From NCBI RefSeq assembly GCF_003668995.1, contig NZ_CP033068.1, forward strand, positions 4,871,223-4,935,222: a stretch of 64,000 nt of DNA, written 5' to 3'. This DNA is from Flavobacterium sp. 140616W15. Its GTDB lineage: Bacteria; Bacteroidota; Bacteroidia; Flavobacteriales; Flavobacteriaceae. Both the position numbers and the translations under genes were made by a program. The notes beneath the pieces were generated by a model. It did no database searches, was not told where the DNA came from, and was given only the letters and a program-made list of their open reading frames with translations. Numbering within the stretch: position 1 is the first letter of the stretch; every line of letters starts with the position of its first letter. Below, piece by piece: positions 20,041-27,985 of the stretch.

Positions 20041-20097
20041 AAAATAGATTGTAGCATTTTGATTTTAGGTTTAAAATCGGAATGCTATAATTAAAAT

Positions 20098-20171
20098 GAC
20101 TGCGTAGTTCAACTGGATAGAATATCAGATTTCGACTCTGAGGGTTGTAGGTTCGAACCCTACCGTGGTCA
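20098..20171 (+). tRNA. tRNA-Arg (anticodon TCG)
   Basis: The 74 bases fold into a full cloverleaf: acceptor GACTGCG/CGTGGTC with two G-U pairs, D stem GTTC/GAAT, anticodon stem TCAGA/TCTGA with loop TTTCGAC (anticodon TCG at 20132-20134), five-base variable loop, T stem GTAGG/CCTAC with loop TTCGAAC, and discriminator A. The CCA end is not encoded. Its 3' end is echoed at later positions in the accessory region that follows, so it is probably the integration target. Confidence 0.93.
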
Positions 20172-20310
20172 CTATAAAAAATGAAAACCTGCAAAGTGTA
20201 TATTTTGCAGGCTTTTTTATGGTTCGAAAATTTAGATGATCTTTTCTCTAGTTTTGAAAATGCCTATATTTTAAGGGAATTTTGGTTCGAAGCCCATCAT
20301 GGATCTGTTA
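20149..20310 (+). repeat. Direct repeat R1, copy 1 (tRNA 3' end, terminator and downstream)
   Basis: This stretch, running from the tRNA T-arm through the terminator and about 90 further bases, is repeated with clear but imperfect identity at 22322-22490. It contains two more GGTTCGAA motifs (at 20221 and 20284) that resemble a tRNA T-loop, suggesting nested insertion sites. Confidence 0.8.
20188..20217 (+). terminator. Terminator after tRNA-Arg
   Basis: Arms CCTGCAAA (20188-20195) and TTTGCAGG (20204-20211) are followed by a T-run. The same hairpin with one change recurs at about 22367-22398 behind a tRNA-like fragment. Confidence 0.85.
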
Positions 20311-20399
20311 AGTTTACAATTCTCGTTCTGGTTTTAAAATTAAGTTTTAGTTCCAACTTGAACGCTATGTTAAGTTCGCACATCTAGTTTTTAGCTTGT

Positions 20400-20529
20400 C
20401 CATAACGTTCGTTTGGTGCTATAAGAGGTTGGGGAATAAACTGAAAGATTTCTCTTTAAACACAAATTTCCCAAGTACAAAACCATTTTTAAATTAAGCC
20501 CCCCCAATCTCTTGTAATGGCTGTTGGCG
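20400..20529 (-). repeat. attC-like imperfect palindrome, copy a
   Basis: The outer ends read CCATAACG and TGTTGGCGG; inner arms AAGAGGTTGGGG and CCCCAATCTCTTG pair. It shares sequence with copies b and c (aaccatcttt- and cacaaattt-type blocks) and lies 8 bases downstream of the stop of the minus-strand gene at 20538, the place where an integron attC site would be in a cassette. Confidence 0.6.
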
Positions 20530-20537
20530 GTTCGGTT

Positions 20538-20984
20538 TTATTTTTTATTCATCAGTTTCTCAGTTTCAGAATTATAAAGTTCTTTCCCTTTAGTGATTTC
20601 TTTTGCGTCTATAAAGTCATCAATACTTATATAAATTAGATTATTATCGTCTTCCAAGTTTTCATTTTTCTTTTCAGCTAATTCAACACTTCCTTTTCCT
20701 TCAATTAAAAACAAATATATTTTCTTCTCAAAGTTTACTTTAGCAAGTTCAACTATTCGTTTGTAAATTATTGCATTGATTTCTGGATAACTTATTCCTC
20801 GAAAATATTTTTTAATAGAGCATAATTCTTTGGTTGGAAAAAAAGGATAAACGTCTGACCTTTCTAATTTGCTTAAATTTTCGCTACAATATTCATAATA
20901 CTTATATTGAATTGTCCCTTTCGGAATTTGCCCAAATGAAAGGTTAGCAAAGTTAATTATAACAATGAGAATTAAATTTTTCAT
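20538..20984 (-). CDS. Small secreted protein of unknown function
   Basis: The 148-residue product begins with a signal peptide (about residues 1-18, ending FANLSFG) and has no recognisable domain. The mature part is rich in charged residues and Tyr. It sits between palindromic repeats a and b on the minus strand, like the coding part of a gene cassette. No function can be assigned; the setting suggests horizontally acquired cargo. Confidence 0.7.
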   Translation of the reverse strand: MKNLILIVIINFANLSFGQIPKGTIQYKYYEYCSENLSKLERSDVYPFFPTKELCSIKKYFRGISYPEINAIIYKRIVELAKVNFEKKIYLFLIEGKGSVELAEKKNENLEDDNNLIYISIDDFIDAKEITKGKELYNSETEKLMNKK

Positions 20985-21022
20985 TTCTAATGTTCTTCTT
21001 TTTTAAGTTCTCGCAAACTGAT

Positions 21023-21155
21023 TGCTAACGTTCTGGTAATAAGGTAAGTTTGGGATTAAATTAAGCCCATTCTTCGGATTCGCCAAATCATCCCAAATAC
21101 AAGACCATCTTTCCATCAAGCCTATTACCCAAATCCGTTGTAGTTACTGTTAGCA
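21023..21155 (-). repeat. attC-like imperfect palindrome, copy b
   Basis: The ends TGCTAACG (21023-21030) and GTTAGCA (21149-21155) are complementary. Inside, GGTAATAAGG pairs with CCTATTACC and TTTGGGAT with ATCCCAAA, giving a long interrupted stem. It lies 7 bases past the stop of the minus-strand gene at 21163 and 38 bases upstream of the gene at 20538-20984. Confidence 0.65.
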
Positions 21156-21162
21156 TGCGTTT

Positions 21163-21960
21163 TTATTTTAAATATATTGTGATGTCATTTTTGGAGTTTA
21201 CATTAATGTTTTTGATTTTAGCTGGAATCCATTTTGTTTTTTCAATTAGAGGAAAAGCTATTTTTTTTAAATATTCCCAATGCTTTTTGTTATAACCACT
21301 TTCTTTGGTTTTGTAATCGAAGAACTCAATATGAGAATCATGTATTTTTGCATTCCCATTTCTATCAATATCTAGATAAACTTGCAGAAATGCTAGAGAA
21401 TTCGGATTGTTAGAATATCTATAATTCTTTGGGTAAATTACTTTAGAATCGAATGCTTTCTGCAAACCTGAATGATTGATTTCATCATAATGTGTATCGC
21501 CTGGAAATAATGCTGGTTTGTCCCATGAACCTGCCATGCTACCGTTATAATATAATTCATCAAGATTTTTTAAGATATGGAGACTGTCAGAAATAAATAG
21601 GAGAGAATCTATAAATTTTTCCCCGAATTTCTCATCTATTTTTTCTTGCATAAGTTCACAATAGCAATGATAATTTACTTTTTCATCGACTAAGCATGGT
21701 GAAGATTCATTTCTAAATTCTATGTTATACAACTTTAAAATACTGTCCATTTCTTTTTGTGCTCGAAGAGGAAAGTGGGTAGGTGCTCCTGTGTAATTAC
21801 AATAAATAATTTTATTGTTTTTTAAGTCTTTTTTTGCGTCCTCTAGTTCTTTAATACAGATAGTATCTTTTGGATTAACTGAATCTACAACGGATTTCTT
21901 CTTGTTTGAATTACAGGACATTAATGTAATCAGTAAAAAGAGAAGGTGCCATTTTTTCAT
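21163..21960 (-). CDS. Putative lipoprotein of unknown function
   Basis: The 265-residue product starts with a lipoprotein signal (MKKWHLLFLLITLMSC, Cys16) followed by a polar Asn/Lys linker. A C-terminal segment (AFLQVYLDIDRNGNAKIHDS... and KTKWIPAKIKN) vaguely resembles TonB-C-like energy transducer domains, but this is weak. The reading frame is open further upstream to 22047, but that part runs through repeat c and adds an N-terminus before the signal peptide, so the ATG at 21960 is chosen. It lies between palindromes b and c. Confidence 0.7.
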   Translation of the reverse strand: MKKWHLLFLLITLMSCNSNKKKSVVDSVNPKDTICIKELEDAKKDLKNNKIIYCNYTGAPTHFPLRAQKEMDSILKLYNIEFRNESSPCLVDEKVNYHCYCELMQEKIDEKFGEKFIDSLLFISDSLHILKNLDELYYNGSMAGSWDKPALFPGDTHYDEINHSGLQKAFDSKVIYPKNYRYSNNPNSLAFLQVYLDIDRNGNAKIHDSHIEFFDYKTKESGYNKKHWEYLKKIAFPLIEKTKWIPAKIKNINVNSKNDITIYLK

Positions 21961-21984
21961 TTGTTTCTGTTTTGCTAAAATGCA

Positions 21985-22086
21985 TGCTAACGTTCTGGCG
22001 CTTGTCGAGGTTGGGGAATGAAGATGTGGGATTTTTCGGTTAAACACAAATTTTCCAAATACAAAACCATCTTTGAATTTAGCCTA
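21985..22086 (-). repeat. attC-like imperfect palindrome, copy c (truncated)
   Basis: It begins with TGCTAACGTTCTGG exactly as copy b does, then follows copy a (CGAGGTTGGGGAATGAA, TAAACACAAATTTTCC, TACAAAACCATCTTTGAATTTAGCC). The far end, where GTTAGCA would be expected, is missing and repeat R2 begins there, so this copy was probably cut by a later rearrangement. Confidence 0.55.
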
Positions 22087-22352
22087 AATTAGTTCGCTAT
22101 GTATGACAATTGTCAGTATTATTTATTTTCAAAAATAGGATTTTTATTTCATAAACCTTCAATTGGATTTTTTATTTATTGAATACTTTTCGTACTGACA
22201 TGAGTGAAAATTTTGACGGTCTTGACACTTTAAAATTAGCAAGGACGCAATTAGAAAGTAGACGTATAAAACTCAAATTACAATACTAGACATTATTCAA
22301 AATTTTTAGATCTTCTAATAAAAGGTTCGAATTCTGTACCGTCAAGGTCACT
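22086..22352 (+). repeat. Degenerate repeat R2, copy 1, ending in a tRNA-like fragment
   Basis: This non-coding stretch resembles 23657-23888 in the same order: CTAAATTA, a GGATTTTTATT block, TTTTTTATT..GAATA.TTTT.CGTACT, TTAGAA, CATTATT.AAAATTTT, ATCTTCTA..AAAAGG.TCGAATT.TGTAC and AAGGTCACT. It ends in a remnant of the tRNA-Arg T-arm and acceptor (GGTTCGAATTCTGTACC...GGTCACT). A 12-bp perfect palindrome TGACAATTGTCA lies at 22104-22115. No gene is seen in it. Confidence 0.6.
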
Positions 22353-22490
22353 ATAAAAAATGAAAGCCTGCAAAGTGTATATTTTGCAGGCTTTTTTATG
22401 GTTCGAAAATTTTTACGATTTTCTTTTAGTTTTAAAGATGTCAATATTTAAAGGAGATTTTGGTTCGAACCCCATCATGAGTCTGTAAAG
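22322..22490 (+). repeat. Direct repeat R1, copy 2
   Basis: This copy matches 20149-20310: tRNA-like end, ACTATAAAAAATGAAA, terminator hairpin GCCTGCAAA/TTTGCAGGC with T-run, then GGTTCGAAAATTT and TTTTGGTTCGAACCCCATCATG. The cloverleaf 5' half is absent, so it does not encode a tRNA. Confidence 0.75.
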
Positions 22491-22573
22491 CTTTATGATT
22501 TTTTTACGCTATAAGGTTATTAAGGTTTGCTTTCCAGTCTATTGCCAAAATTCGTTCTGTTACCAGTTTTTCG

Positions 22574-22960
22574 TTAGTCATCACAGTCATAAAAAACCTG
22601 TTTGTACTTTCGCATTGCCTTGCGTCTTATTTTCTTAATTACTCTAACAGCTTTTTTAGTGTAGTAATATAATCCAGTATCTTTGAATAGATGGGTTGTA
22701 TAGCAATTTTTTTCAGTTACTGTAATTTCAATTGGTCTTTGTAAATAAGAAGATATAACTAAAACGTCATCCAATTTTGCCTCTATAATAAATTTGCCAT
22801 TTGCATCTGTAAACGTTTTCAAATCTGTTCCTTTCACACTAACGTCAACTTGGGCTGGAATTAAATAATCTTCAAAAACAAACCCCCTAATCATTTTATT
22901 AGATTCCTGCGCGAAAGAAAAAGTAGTAAAAAGTAATAGCAAAAAAAATATTTTATTCAT
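22574..22960 (-). CDS. Secreted protein with carboxypeptidase-regulatory-like domain
   Basis: The 128-residue product has a signal peptide (MNKIFFLLLLFTTFSFAQ) and then a compact beta-sandwich of the CarboxypepD_reg-like type (IRGFVFEDYLIPAQVDVSVKG, FTDANGKFIIEAKLDDVLVIS, residues about 23-75), the fold found at the N-terminus of SusC proteins. A basic C-terminal tail follows (KKIRRKAMRKYKQ). It is 18 bases after the gene at 22979 on the same strand and probably co-transcribed with it. Role unknown. Confidence 0.75.
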   Translation of the reverse strand: MNKIFFLLLLFTTFSFAQESNKMIRGFVFEDYLIPAQVDVSVKGTDLKTFTDANGKFIIEAKLDDVLVISSYLQRPIEITVTEKNCYTTHLFKDTGLYYYTKKAVRVIKKIRRKAMRKYKQVFYDCDD

Positions 22961-22978
22961 AATGTGGCGTTTCTTTTA

Positions 22979-23575
22979 TCAATAATTTGTTGAAGCAAGT
23001 TTCCATTTACTGTTTTCTAGCAAAAAAGTTAGGTGCAATACAGATGAATTTTTTAAATAATCTATAAAAACAACTTCTACTTTGTCAGACGTTATTGAAT
23101 CAAAATTTAAAATAAAAACCTTTTTTTTCTTTGATTTTAAACCATCAATAGCTTTACCATTTACAACCATAGAATCGCTATCGTTAGGATATTGTTCATT
23201 CGAAAAGGTCACAATTTCTGTTAGTATAATTTTGTGAGTTTCTTCCAAAGGTTTAACAAAGAGATTGTTATCATATATGACATCTCTATGTGTAATTTTG
23301 TAATATTTATTTTTTAGATTGTCTACATAATTTTCTTTAATCCCAGTTCCACATTCTATATTATATGTTCTTCTTTTCGCCAGAAATATAGTATCGTCTG
23401 AGATAAATCTATTTTTAAATGCTATTAGAATTTGATTTCCTAATTCTTGCTGATTTTCAATTGGTTTCTGTTTAAATAGAAAAGAATTACTAGGAGTAAT
23501 TAATAAAACTATTAATATAATAAAAAATAAAAATGTTATTACTATAACAATTCTTCTATACGTACTTTTTCTCAT
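22979..23575 (-). CDS. Membrane-anchored protein of unknown function
   Basis: The 198-residue product has a basic N-terminus and one strong hydrophobic segment at about residues 8-28, then a soluble extracytoplasmic part with no recognised domain. The C-terminus (VLHLTFLLENSKWKLASTNY) recalls secreted NTF2-like or DUF4348-type proteins, but this is only an impression. First gene of a two-gene unit with 22574-22960, enclosed by repeats R2. Confidence 0.65.
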   Translation of the reverse strand: MRKSTYRRIVIVITFLFFIILIVLLITPSNSFLFKQKPIENQQELGNQILIAFKNRFISDDTIFLAKRRTYNIECGTGIKENYVDNLKNKYYKITHRDVIYDNNLFVKPLEETHKIILTEIVTFSNEQYPNDSDSMVVNGKAIDGLKSKKKKVFILNFDSITSDKVEVVFIDYLKNSSVLHLTFLLENSKWKLASTNY

Positions 23576-23656
23576 AGTTTGATGTTTCCTTTACTCTTTT
23601 TAGAGTTGTAAAAATAGTACAAAATTTATGTATATAACTGTCTAGCTTATCTGTTC

Positions 23657-23888
23657 TAAATTAAGTGGCAATTATCGATAAATGCCAAAGTTTTTTATTT
23701 TAAGAATCGGGTTTTTATTAAAAACATCGAATACATTTTTTATTCGCTGAATATTTTACGTACTAGAATAAATGTAATTTTATTAGTCTTGTTGCTTTGA
23801 ATGAATTAGAAGGAATTCAACTTTAAACATCATTTAAAATTTTCAAATCTTCTAGCAAAAGGGTCGAATTTTGTACTAAGGAGGTCAC
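23657..23888 (+). repeat. Degenerate repeat R2, copy 2, with tRNA-like end
   Basis: This stretch is a diverged counterpart of 22086-22352 and ends in GGGTCGAATTTTGTAC...GGAGGTCACTT, a third echo of the tRNA-Arg 3' end. It makes up most of the 414-base gene-free gap from 23576 to 23989. Confidence 0.6.
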
Positions 23889-23890
23889 TT

Positions 23891-23931
23891 AATGGGACAA
23901 AGAAGAATTTTTCTTCTTTGTCCCATTTTTA
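23891..23931 (+). terminator. Strong terminator after tRNA-like fragment
   Basis: AATGGGACAAAGAAGAA and TTCTTCTTTGTCCCATT pair without mismatch and are followed by a T-run. The hairpin differs in sequence from the one after repeat R1 although it occupies the same place behind the tRNA-like end. Confidence 0.85.
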
Positions 23932-23989
23932 TTTACCTTTATGGTTCTGTTTATGAGGTGAATAAAATTAATTCTGTTTAGCAATTACA

Positions 23990-24517
23990 ATGAAATTATC
24001 TAAAGAAGAAAAAAAGTTTTGGCAACGCCATTTTCGTATTGACAAAGCAGAAAATATCCCTTCAAAATTGAATATCTTTAAAGAGGTTGATTCTGATTGT
24101 GATGATGAGTTTTTCTATTTTTTAAGTTTAAGAATTGCATCCATAACAGAAATTCATCTTAAAGAATCTCAAATTACGGATGAAGGAGTGAAATACATTA
24201 GTATTTTTAAAGGGCTAACGACTCTTTATTTAAGAAAACATGATGAAATTACTAAGACAAGTATTTCTTATTTTAATCAAATGATGGATTTGAGAAGTTT
24301 GAACATAACTAAAACAAGTATTACCCTATCTGATTTATGTGAAAACTTAAATAACCAAACTCTTAGAGAAATCTTTTTAAGTTCAGAAGATACAAAAGAG
24401 AACATACTCGAAAAAGGTTTTATTATGAAAGAACGTATGCCAGAATGTAACATTTATTTGAATACTTCTTTTACTACTGATGTATTTGATAATCCTATTA
24501 AACCTATTTTTGATTAA
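23990..24517 (+). CDS. Leucine-rich-repeat-like protein
   Basis: The 175-residue product has no signal peptide. Residues about 50-120 show irregular LRR-like units (ITEIHLKESQITDEGVKYI, LTTLYLRKHDEITKTSISYF, LRSLNITKTSITLSDL), similar to the short cytoplasmic LRR proteins often found as cargo or immunity proteins in Bacteroidetes. It follows the strong terminator at 23891 and is the only plus-strand gene of the accessory region. Function unknown. Confidence 0.7.
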   Translation: MKLSKEEKKFWQRHFRIDKAENIPSKLNIFKEVDSDCDDEFFYFLSLRIASITEIHLKESQITDEGVKYISIFKGLTTLYLRKHDEITKTSISYFNQMMDLRSLNITKTSITLSDLCENLNNQTLREIFLSSEDTKENILEKGFIMKERMPECNIYLNTSFTTDVFDNPIKPIFD

Positions 24518-24699
24518 AGAAATACTACTAACTGTTCTATTTAATAAAATGTAATTTAATATAGGCTTGCATTCGAAAGGGGGAGATTATTTAAAAAAAA
24601 ACGTATTTATAACTTAAATATTAAAGGGAAAGTTTCTTCATATCCTATCTGACTACTGGGATTTTGCTTAAACGGTATTCTACATCATCAACACTATTA

Positions 24700-25032
24700 A
24701 TCCAATCTAGTTCATCTTTTTTATCTAAAGAAATATAAAGTATTTTTTTGTTTCTAATACAATTATCAGATTGATGATTTTAAATGTAGATGATGTAACG
24801 TTTCTTTTCTTGTGTTAATTGTATCAGATAGAATCCATGTGTGGTTGTTATTGTCGTAGATAGCAATCGCCCCTTCTACATTGCAATTGTCAAAGTATTT
24901 TTTAAAATCTTTCCGAATCAAAACCTTTTCATTGCTTGATGTAATTAAAGAGTTGTCTCTTTTCTTGTTTGAGGAACAGGAAAAAAGAAGTTCGATAAAT
25001 ACAAATGCAAAGAATAATTGTTTTAATTTCAT
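24700..25032 (-). pseudogene. Class D (OXA-type) beta-lactamase fragment
   Basis: The frame from the ATG at 25032 encodes a lipoprotein signal (Cys19) and the conserved start of a class D beta-lactamase: YFDNCNVEGAIAIYDNNNH, WILSDTINTRKETL. It then runs into HHLHLKSSI and stops at 24766. One added base near 24792 restores SSTFKIINLIIVLET, with the serine beta-lactamase motif STFK, after which homology is lost. An intact enzyme is about 250-270 residues, so most of the catalytic domain (SxV, YGN, KTG) is missing. The left limit is approximate. Loss of function is near certain. Confidence 0.75.
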
Positions 25033-25338
25033 TTTGTAGCTGTTGTAAGTTATAATCAAAAGCTTCAGCAGAGCGAAATGTGTCATTATGCTCTATGCCA
25101 CCCCGATGGGGTTTCTTTTCAAAAAACAAAAATTCTACAAATTAGGATGTCCCGTTGGGACTGGTTTTATTTGTATGACTTAAAAAGGTTTGCCACAAAT
25201 TACGCGGTTCTACACTAATTTTTATGTCAATTGAATATAGTGAATATTCTGATTTGTGAAAATCTGTGCAATTACTTCGTCTGTTCCCTTCGGTCGGGTC
25301 ATGGCGTCCCAAAAAAATAAAAAAGCTTTTTGTTGGTT
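25033..25338. repeat. Gene-free spacer with short palindromes
   Basis: This 306-base spacer contains two small hairpins built alike: ACCCCGATGGGGT (25100-25112) and GTCCCGTTGGGAC (25149-25161). It also holds GTGAAAATCTGTGCAATTA and CCCTTCGGTCGGG, all resembling dispersed intergenic repeats of flavobacterial genomes. No gene is seen. Confidence 0.55.
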
Positions 25339-26610
25339 TTATACTTTAAAAATTAGTTTCTTTTTATAGAAAACCCAAAGTATAAGAGACCAAAAAATGG
25401 CATATGATATGGCATAAGCTAATGACGAATTTAACGGATTTTCAAAACAAGGTACAATTCCAAATTTATAAATTAAGGTTTGAAGATTGATTTGTTCTGT
25501 AGTTATTTCTGGGTTTTGTACTTTAATTGAGCTTAAAACTCTTGGAATTATTCCTGAAAAGAAAAATACAATCATTGGATTTACTCCCCATATTAAAAAC
25601 AGCTTCGTCCATTTTTTGTAGTTTGCCACATCTATAATGTAGTACAATATTGTTAAACATACAGTTGCTATACCAGCGGTATATAAAACGTAAGAGCTAG
25701 ACCACAATGATTTGTTTATTGGAAATATAATGTTACAAAGTAAACCAGTAATCACTAGAAGAATTCCTGTAATTGCTAATTTTTTTACAATTTCAATTTT
25801 AGGAATTTGTAGGTTTAGTATTTGTCCTATAAACATTCCTAGAATTCCTGTACCTATGGCTGGTAAAGTACTCAAAATCCCTTCAGGATCCCAAGTTTTA
25901 GAGGCACTCCATAAATGTCCATTTAGTACTAAATTGTCTAACCAAGCAGCTAGATTTGTTCCTTTTTCAAAATTAGGAGCACCAAATCCTGGAACTGGTA
26001 CAAAAGCCATTAGGATCCAATAGCCTAATAATATTGTAGCTACAACTAGAAGTTGTGTTTTTAGATTTGTTTTTAAATATAATAGGGATGTAAAGAAATA
26101 TACAATTCCTATTCGTTGTAAAACACCGGGGATTCTTACGTCCTGATAGGCCTCGATTTGGCTGTATGCTAAGAATAGTAATATGGCAAAGATTCCTAAT
26201 ACAAGATAGGTTTTAATCTTTAAAGTGAAATTTCCTAAGAGGGCATAAGCTACTCCAAAGGTTATTGCTAGTCTAAGTAGTAATAACGGAATTCCTTCTA
26301 ATCCAAACAATTGAATTCTGCTGAAATAAGCCAAAAATAATCCTAAACAGAAAATTCGTAATGAACGAACCAAGATTTTATTAAAAACATTAAAGTCTAA
26401 ATGCTTTGTAGGCATTGCAAATGGTATTGCTGTTCCCATTATAAAAACAAAAAAAGGAAAAACTAAATCGGTAGGGGTACAACCATTCCATTCAGCGTGT
26501 TCTAATGGCGGATATATAGAGGCCCAGCTTCCTGGATTGTTAACTATTGTCATTAATAAAATAGTAAATCCTCTAAATACATCTAGCGATATTAAACGTT
26601 CTTTTGTCAT
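25339..26610 (-). CDS. NagX/HGSNAT-like membrane acyltransferase (DUF5009)
   Basis: The 423-residue polytopic protein opens with RLISLDVFRGFTILLMTIVN and has about ten membrane segments, as in the DUF5009/DUF1624 family related to heparan-alpha-glucosaminide N-acetyltransferase. The human relative passes an acetyl group across a membrane to glucosamine. Bacterial members (NagX) are often encoded in N-acetylglucosamine or peptidoglycan-sugar loci. It is the last gene of the minus-strand arm, 58 bases after anmK. A role in acetylating or moving amino sugars at the inner membrane is inferred. Confidence 0.82.
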   Translation of the reverse strand: MTKERLISLDVFRGFTILLMTIVNNPGSWASIYPPLEHAEWNGCTPTDLVFPFFVFIMGTAIPFAMPTKHLDFNVFNKILVRSLRIFCLGLFLAYFSRIQLFGLEGIPLLLLRLAITFGVAYALLGNFTLKIKTYLVLGIFAILLFLAYSQIEAYQDVRIPGVLQRIGIVYFFTSLLYLKTNLKTQLLVVATILLGYWILMAFVPVPGFGAPNFEKGTNLAAWLDNLVLNGHLWSASKTWDPEGILSTLPAIGTGILGMFIGQILNLQIPKIEIVKKLAITGILLVITGLLCNIIFPINKSLWSSSYVLYTAGIATVCLTILYYIIDVANYKKWTKLFLIWGVNPMIVFFFSGIIPRVLSSIKVQNPEITTEQINLQTLIYKFGIVPCFENPLNSSLAYAISYAIFWSLILWVFYKKKLIFKV

Positions 26611-26668
26611 TGGTTTGTTTTTTTGGTTTCGTTATTTATTTAAATAAGGAATTTTTAAATGGTTTTCT

Positions 26669-27877
26669 TTAGCTAGGAAAAGAGATTTTGCCCATCGATA
26701 CAGATGGAATTCCTTTGCGTGTTCCAAAATCTGAAGTCCCTCCTGAAACAGTTTCATTTGCTAAAATGGCAAATAGTATGGCTTCTTTTGCATCTCCTGA
26801 AATTCCTAAAGTATCAGTGTTAGAAAAAGTACATGGCAGTAGTTCTTTCAGCCAACTTACTAATAATGGATTGTGTGCGCCTCCGCCTGACATATAAATA
26901 GTAAAATTGGCAATAGGATACGTTGTATTGTTTATAGCTAAATGTATTGCTTCGGCAATAGTTTCAGCACCAAAGCGCGTTAATGTTGCCAGTAGGTCTT
27001 CAGTTGTAATAGCTGAAGTGTTACTTTTAGTTTGTGCTTTTCTAACATATTCTATATTGAAAAGTTCAGGTCCTGTTGTTTTTGGAAATGATGCAAGGAA
27101 GAATTCATCTTCTTTTAAAGCTCCTAAAAGAGCATTATTTACGGTGCCTTGTTTCGCAATTTCGGCATCTTTATCATAGGCTTTATCAGGAAACGAAAGT
27201 CTGGTAAAAGTATCAATTAGGGTGTTTCCTGTTCCTGTATCAGTAACAAAAACTTCCTCCGGATTACAACTTGATGGCAAGTAAGTAAAATTTGCAATAC
27301 CTCCCATATTAAGCATAATACGATTTTCGCCTTTTTTTCCAAAAAGGAAATAATCACCATAAACAGCAAGTGGAGCACCTTCACCACCTGCAGCTAGGTG
27401 TTTTTGTCGAAAGTCAGACAGCGTTATAATTCCGGTTTTTACTGCAATATGATCTCCGTCACCAATTTGTAAAGTAGCATTTGGGAATTTTTCTTGCTGA
27501 TGTAAAATCTTCGGAGCATGAAAAACAGTTTGTCCATGAGATGCTATTAAATCGACTTGCTCTGTTGGGACTCCCCAACGTTTTAAACATTCTAAAATCA
27601 TATTGGCATGAAGAACTCCAATCCATTCATTTAGTAATGCTAGTTTCTGAAATTCGATTGTTTGCTTTGCAAATATGTTTCTGATTTCTGATTTTATTTC
27701 TTCTGAATAATCTACAGTATCAAATTGAATTAATTGAACTTCTGTGTTTTCTCCTGAACCTGAGATTTTACATAAAGCTACATCTAGACCGTCTAAGGAA
27801 GTACCTGACATTAATCCGATAATAGTTCGGGATGGTTTTTGAGCAATTTGATATAGTGATTCCAGATTTGCGTTCAT
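26669..27877 (-). CDS. anmK: Anhydro-N-acetylmuramic acid kinase AnmK
   Basis: AnmK opens and phosphorylates 1,6-anhydroMurNAc to MurNAc-6-phosphate, feeding MurQ. The 402-residue product has the phosphate loop GLMSGTSLDGLD (residues 21-32), GQTVFHAP, and the C-terminal MSGGGAHNPLL and GDAKEAILFA motifs. The length is slightly above the 370-390 usual for the family. It is separated from nagZ by a hairpin region (27921-27985). Confidence 0.93.
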   Translation of the reverse strand: MNANLESLYQIAQKPSRTIIGLMSGTSLDGLDVALCKISGSGENTEVQLIQFDTVDYSEEIKSEIRNIFAKQTIEFQKLALLNEWIGVLHANMILECLKRWGVPTEQVDLIASHGQTVFHAPKILHQQEKFPNATLQIGDGDHIAVKTGIITLSDFRQKHLAAGGEGAPLAVYGDYFLFGKKGENRIMLNMGGIANFTYLPSSCNPEEVFVTDTGTGNTLIDTFTRLSFPDKAYDKDAEIAKQGTVNNALLGALKEDEFFLASFPKTTGPELFNIEYVRKAQTKSNTSAITTEDLLATLTRFGAETIAEAIHLAINNTTYPIANFTIYMSGGGAHNPLLVSWLKELLPCTFSNTDTLGISGDAKEAILFAILANETVSGGTSDFGTRKGIPSVSMGKISFPS

Positions 27878-27920
27878 GATTTTGTTTTTAAAAGTTCATC
27901 TTAATATACTTTCAAACCAT

Positions 27921-27985
27921 ATAAAAAATATAAGTTCATTGAAGCAGTATTTTGAGAAGACCCTAATATGGACTTATATTTTTTA
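27921..27985 (-). terminator. Hairpin at the 3' end of the nagZ fusion gene
   Basis: ATAAAAAATATAAGTTCAT (27921-27939) can pair with TGGACTTATATTTTTTAT (27968-27985) across a 28-base loop. The right arm covers the nagZ stop codon. It could attenuate transcription between nagZ and anmK, but the arms are AT-rich and the loop large. Confidence 0.4.

Noticed and set aside
20181-20387. Short plus-strand frame after tRNA-Arg
   Set aside because: It runs through the terminator and repeat R1, has no start context or family match, and is not kept in the second R1 copy.
21960-22047. Extended N-terminus of the lipoprotein gene at 21163
   Set aside because: The extra 29 codons read through palindrome copy c and would place residues before a clear lipoprotein signal peptide.
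22322-22352. Second tRNA gene
   Set aside because: Only a T-arm/acceptor-like end is present; no D-arm or anticodon arm can be folded upstream.
24766-25129. Alternative upstream starts and the overlapping 66-codon frame near 24929-25129
   Set aside because: They cover intergenic palindromes and add sequence before the lipoprotein signal; the homologous part of the beta-lactamase starts at 25032.
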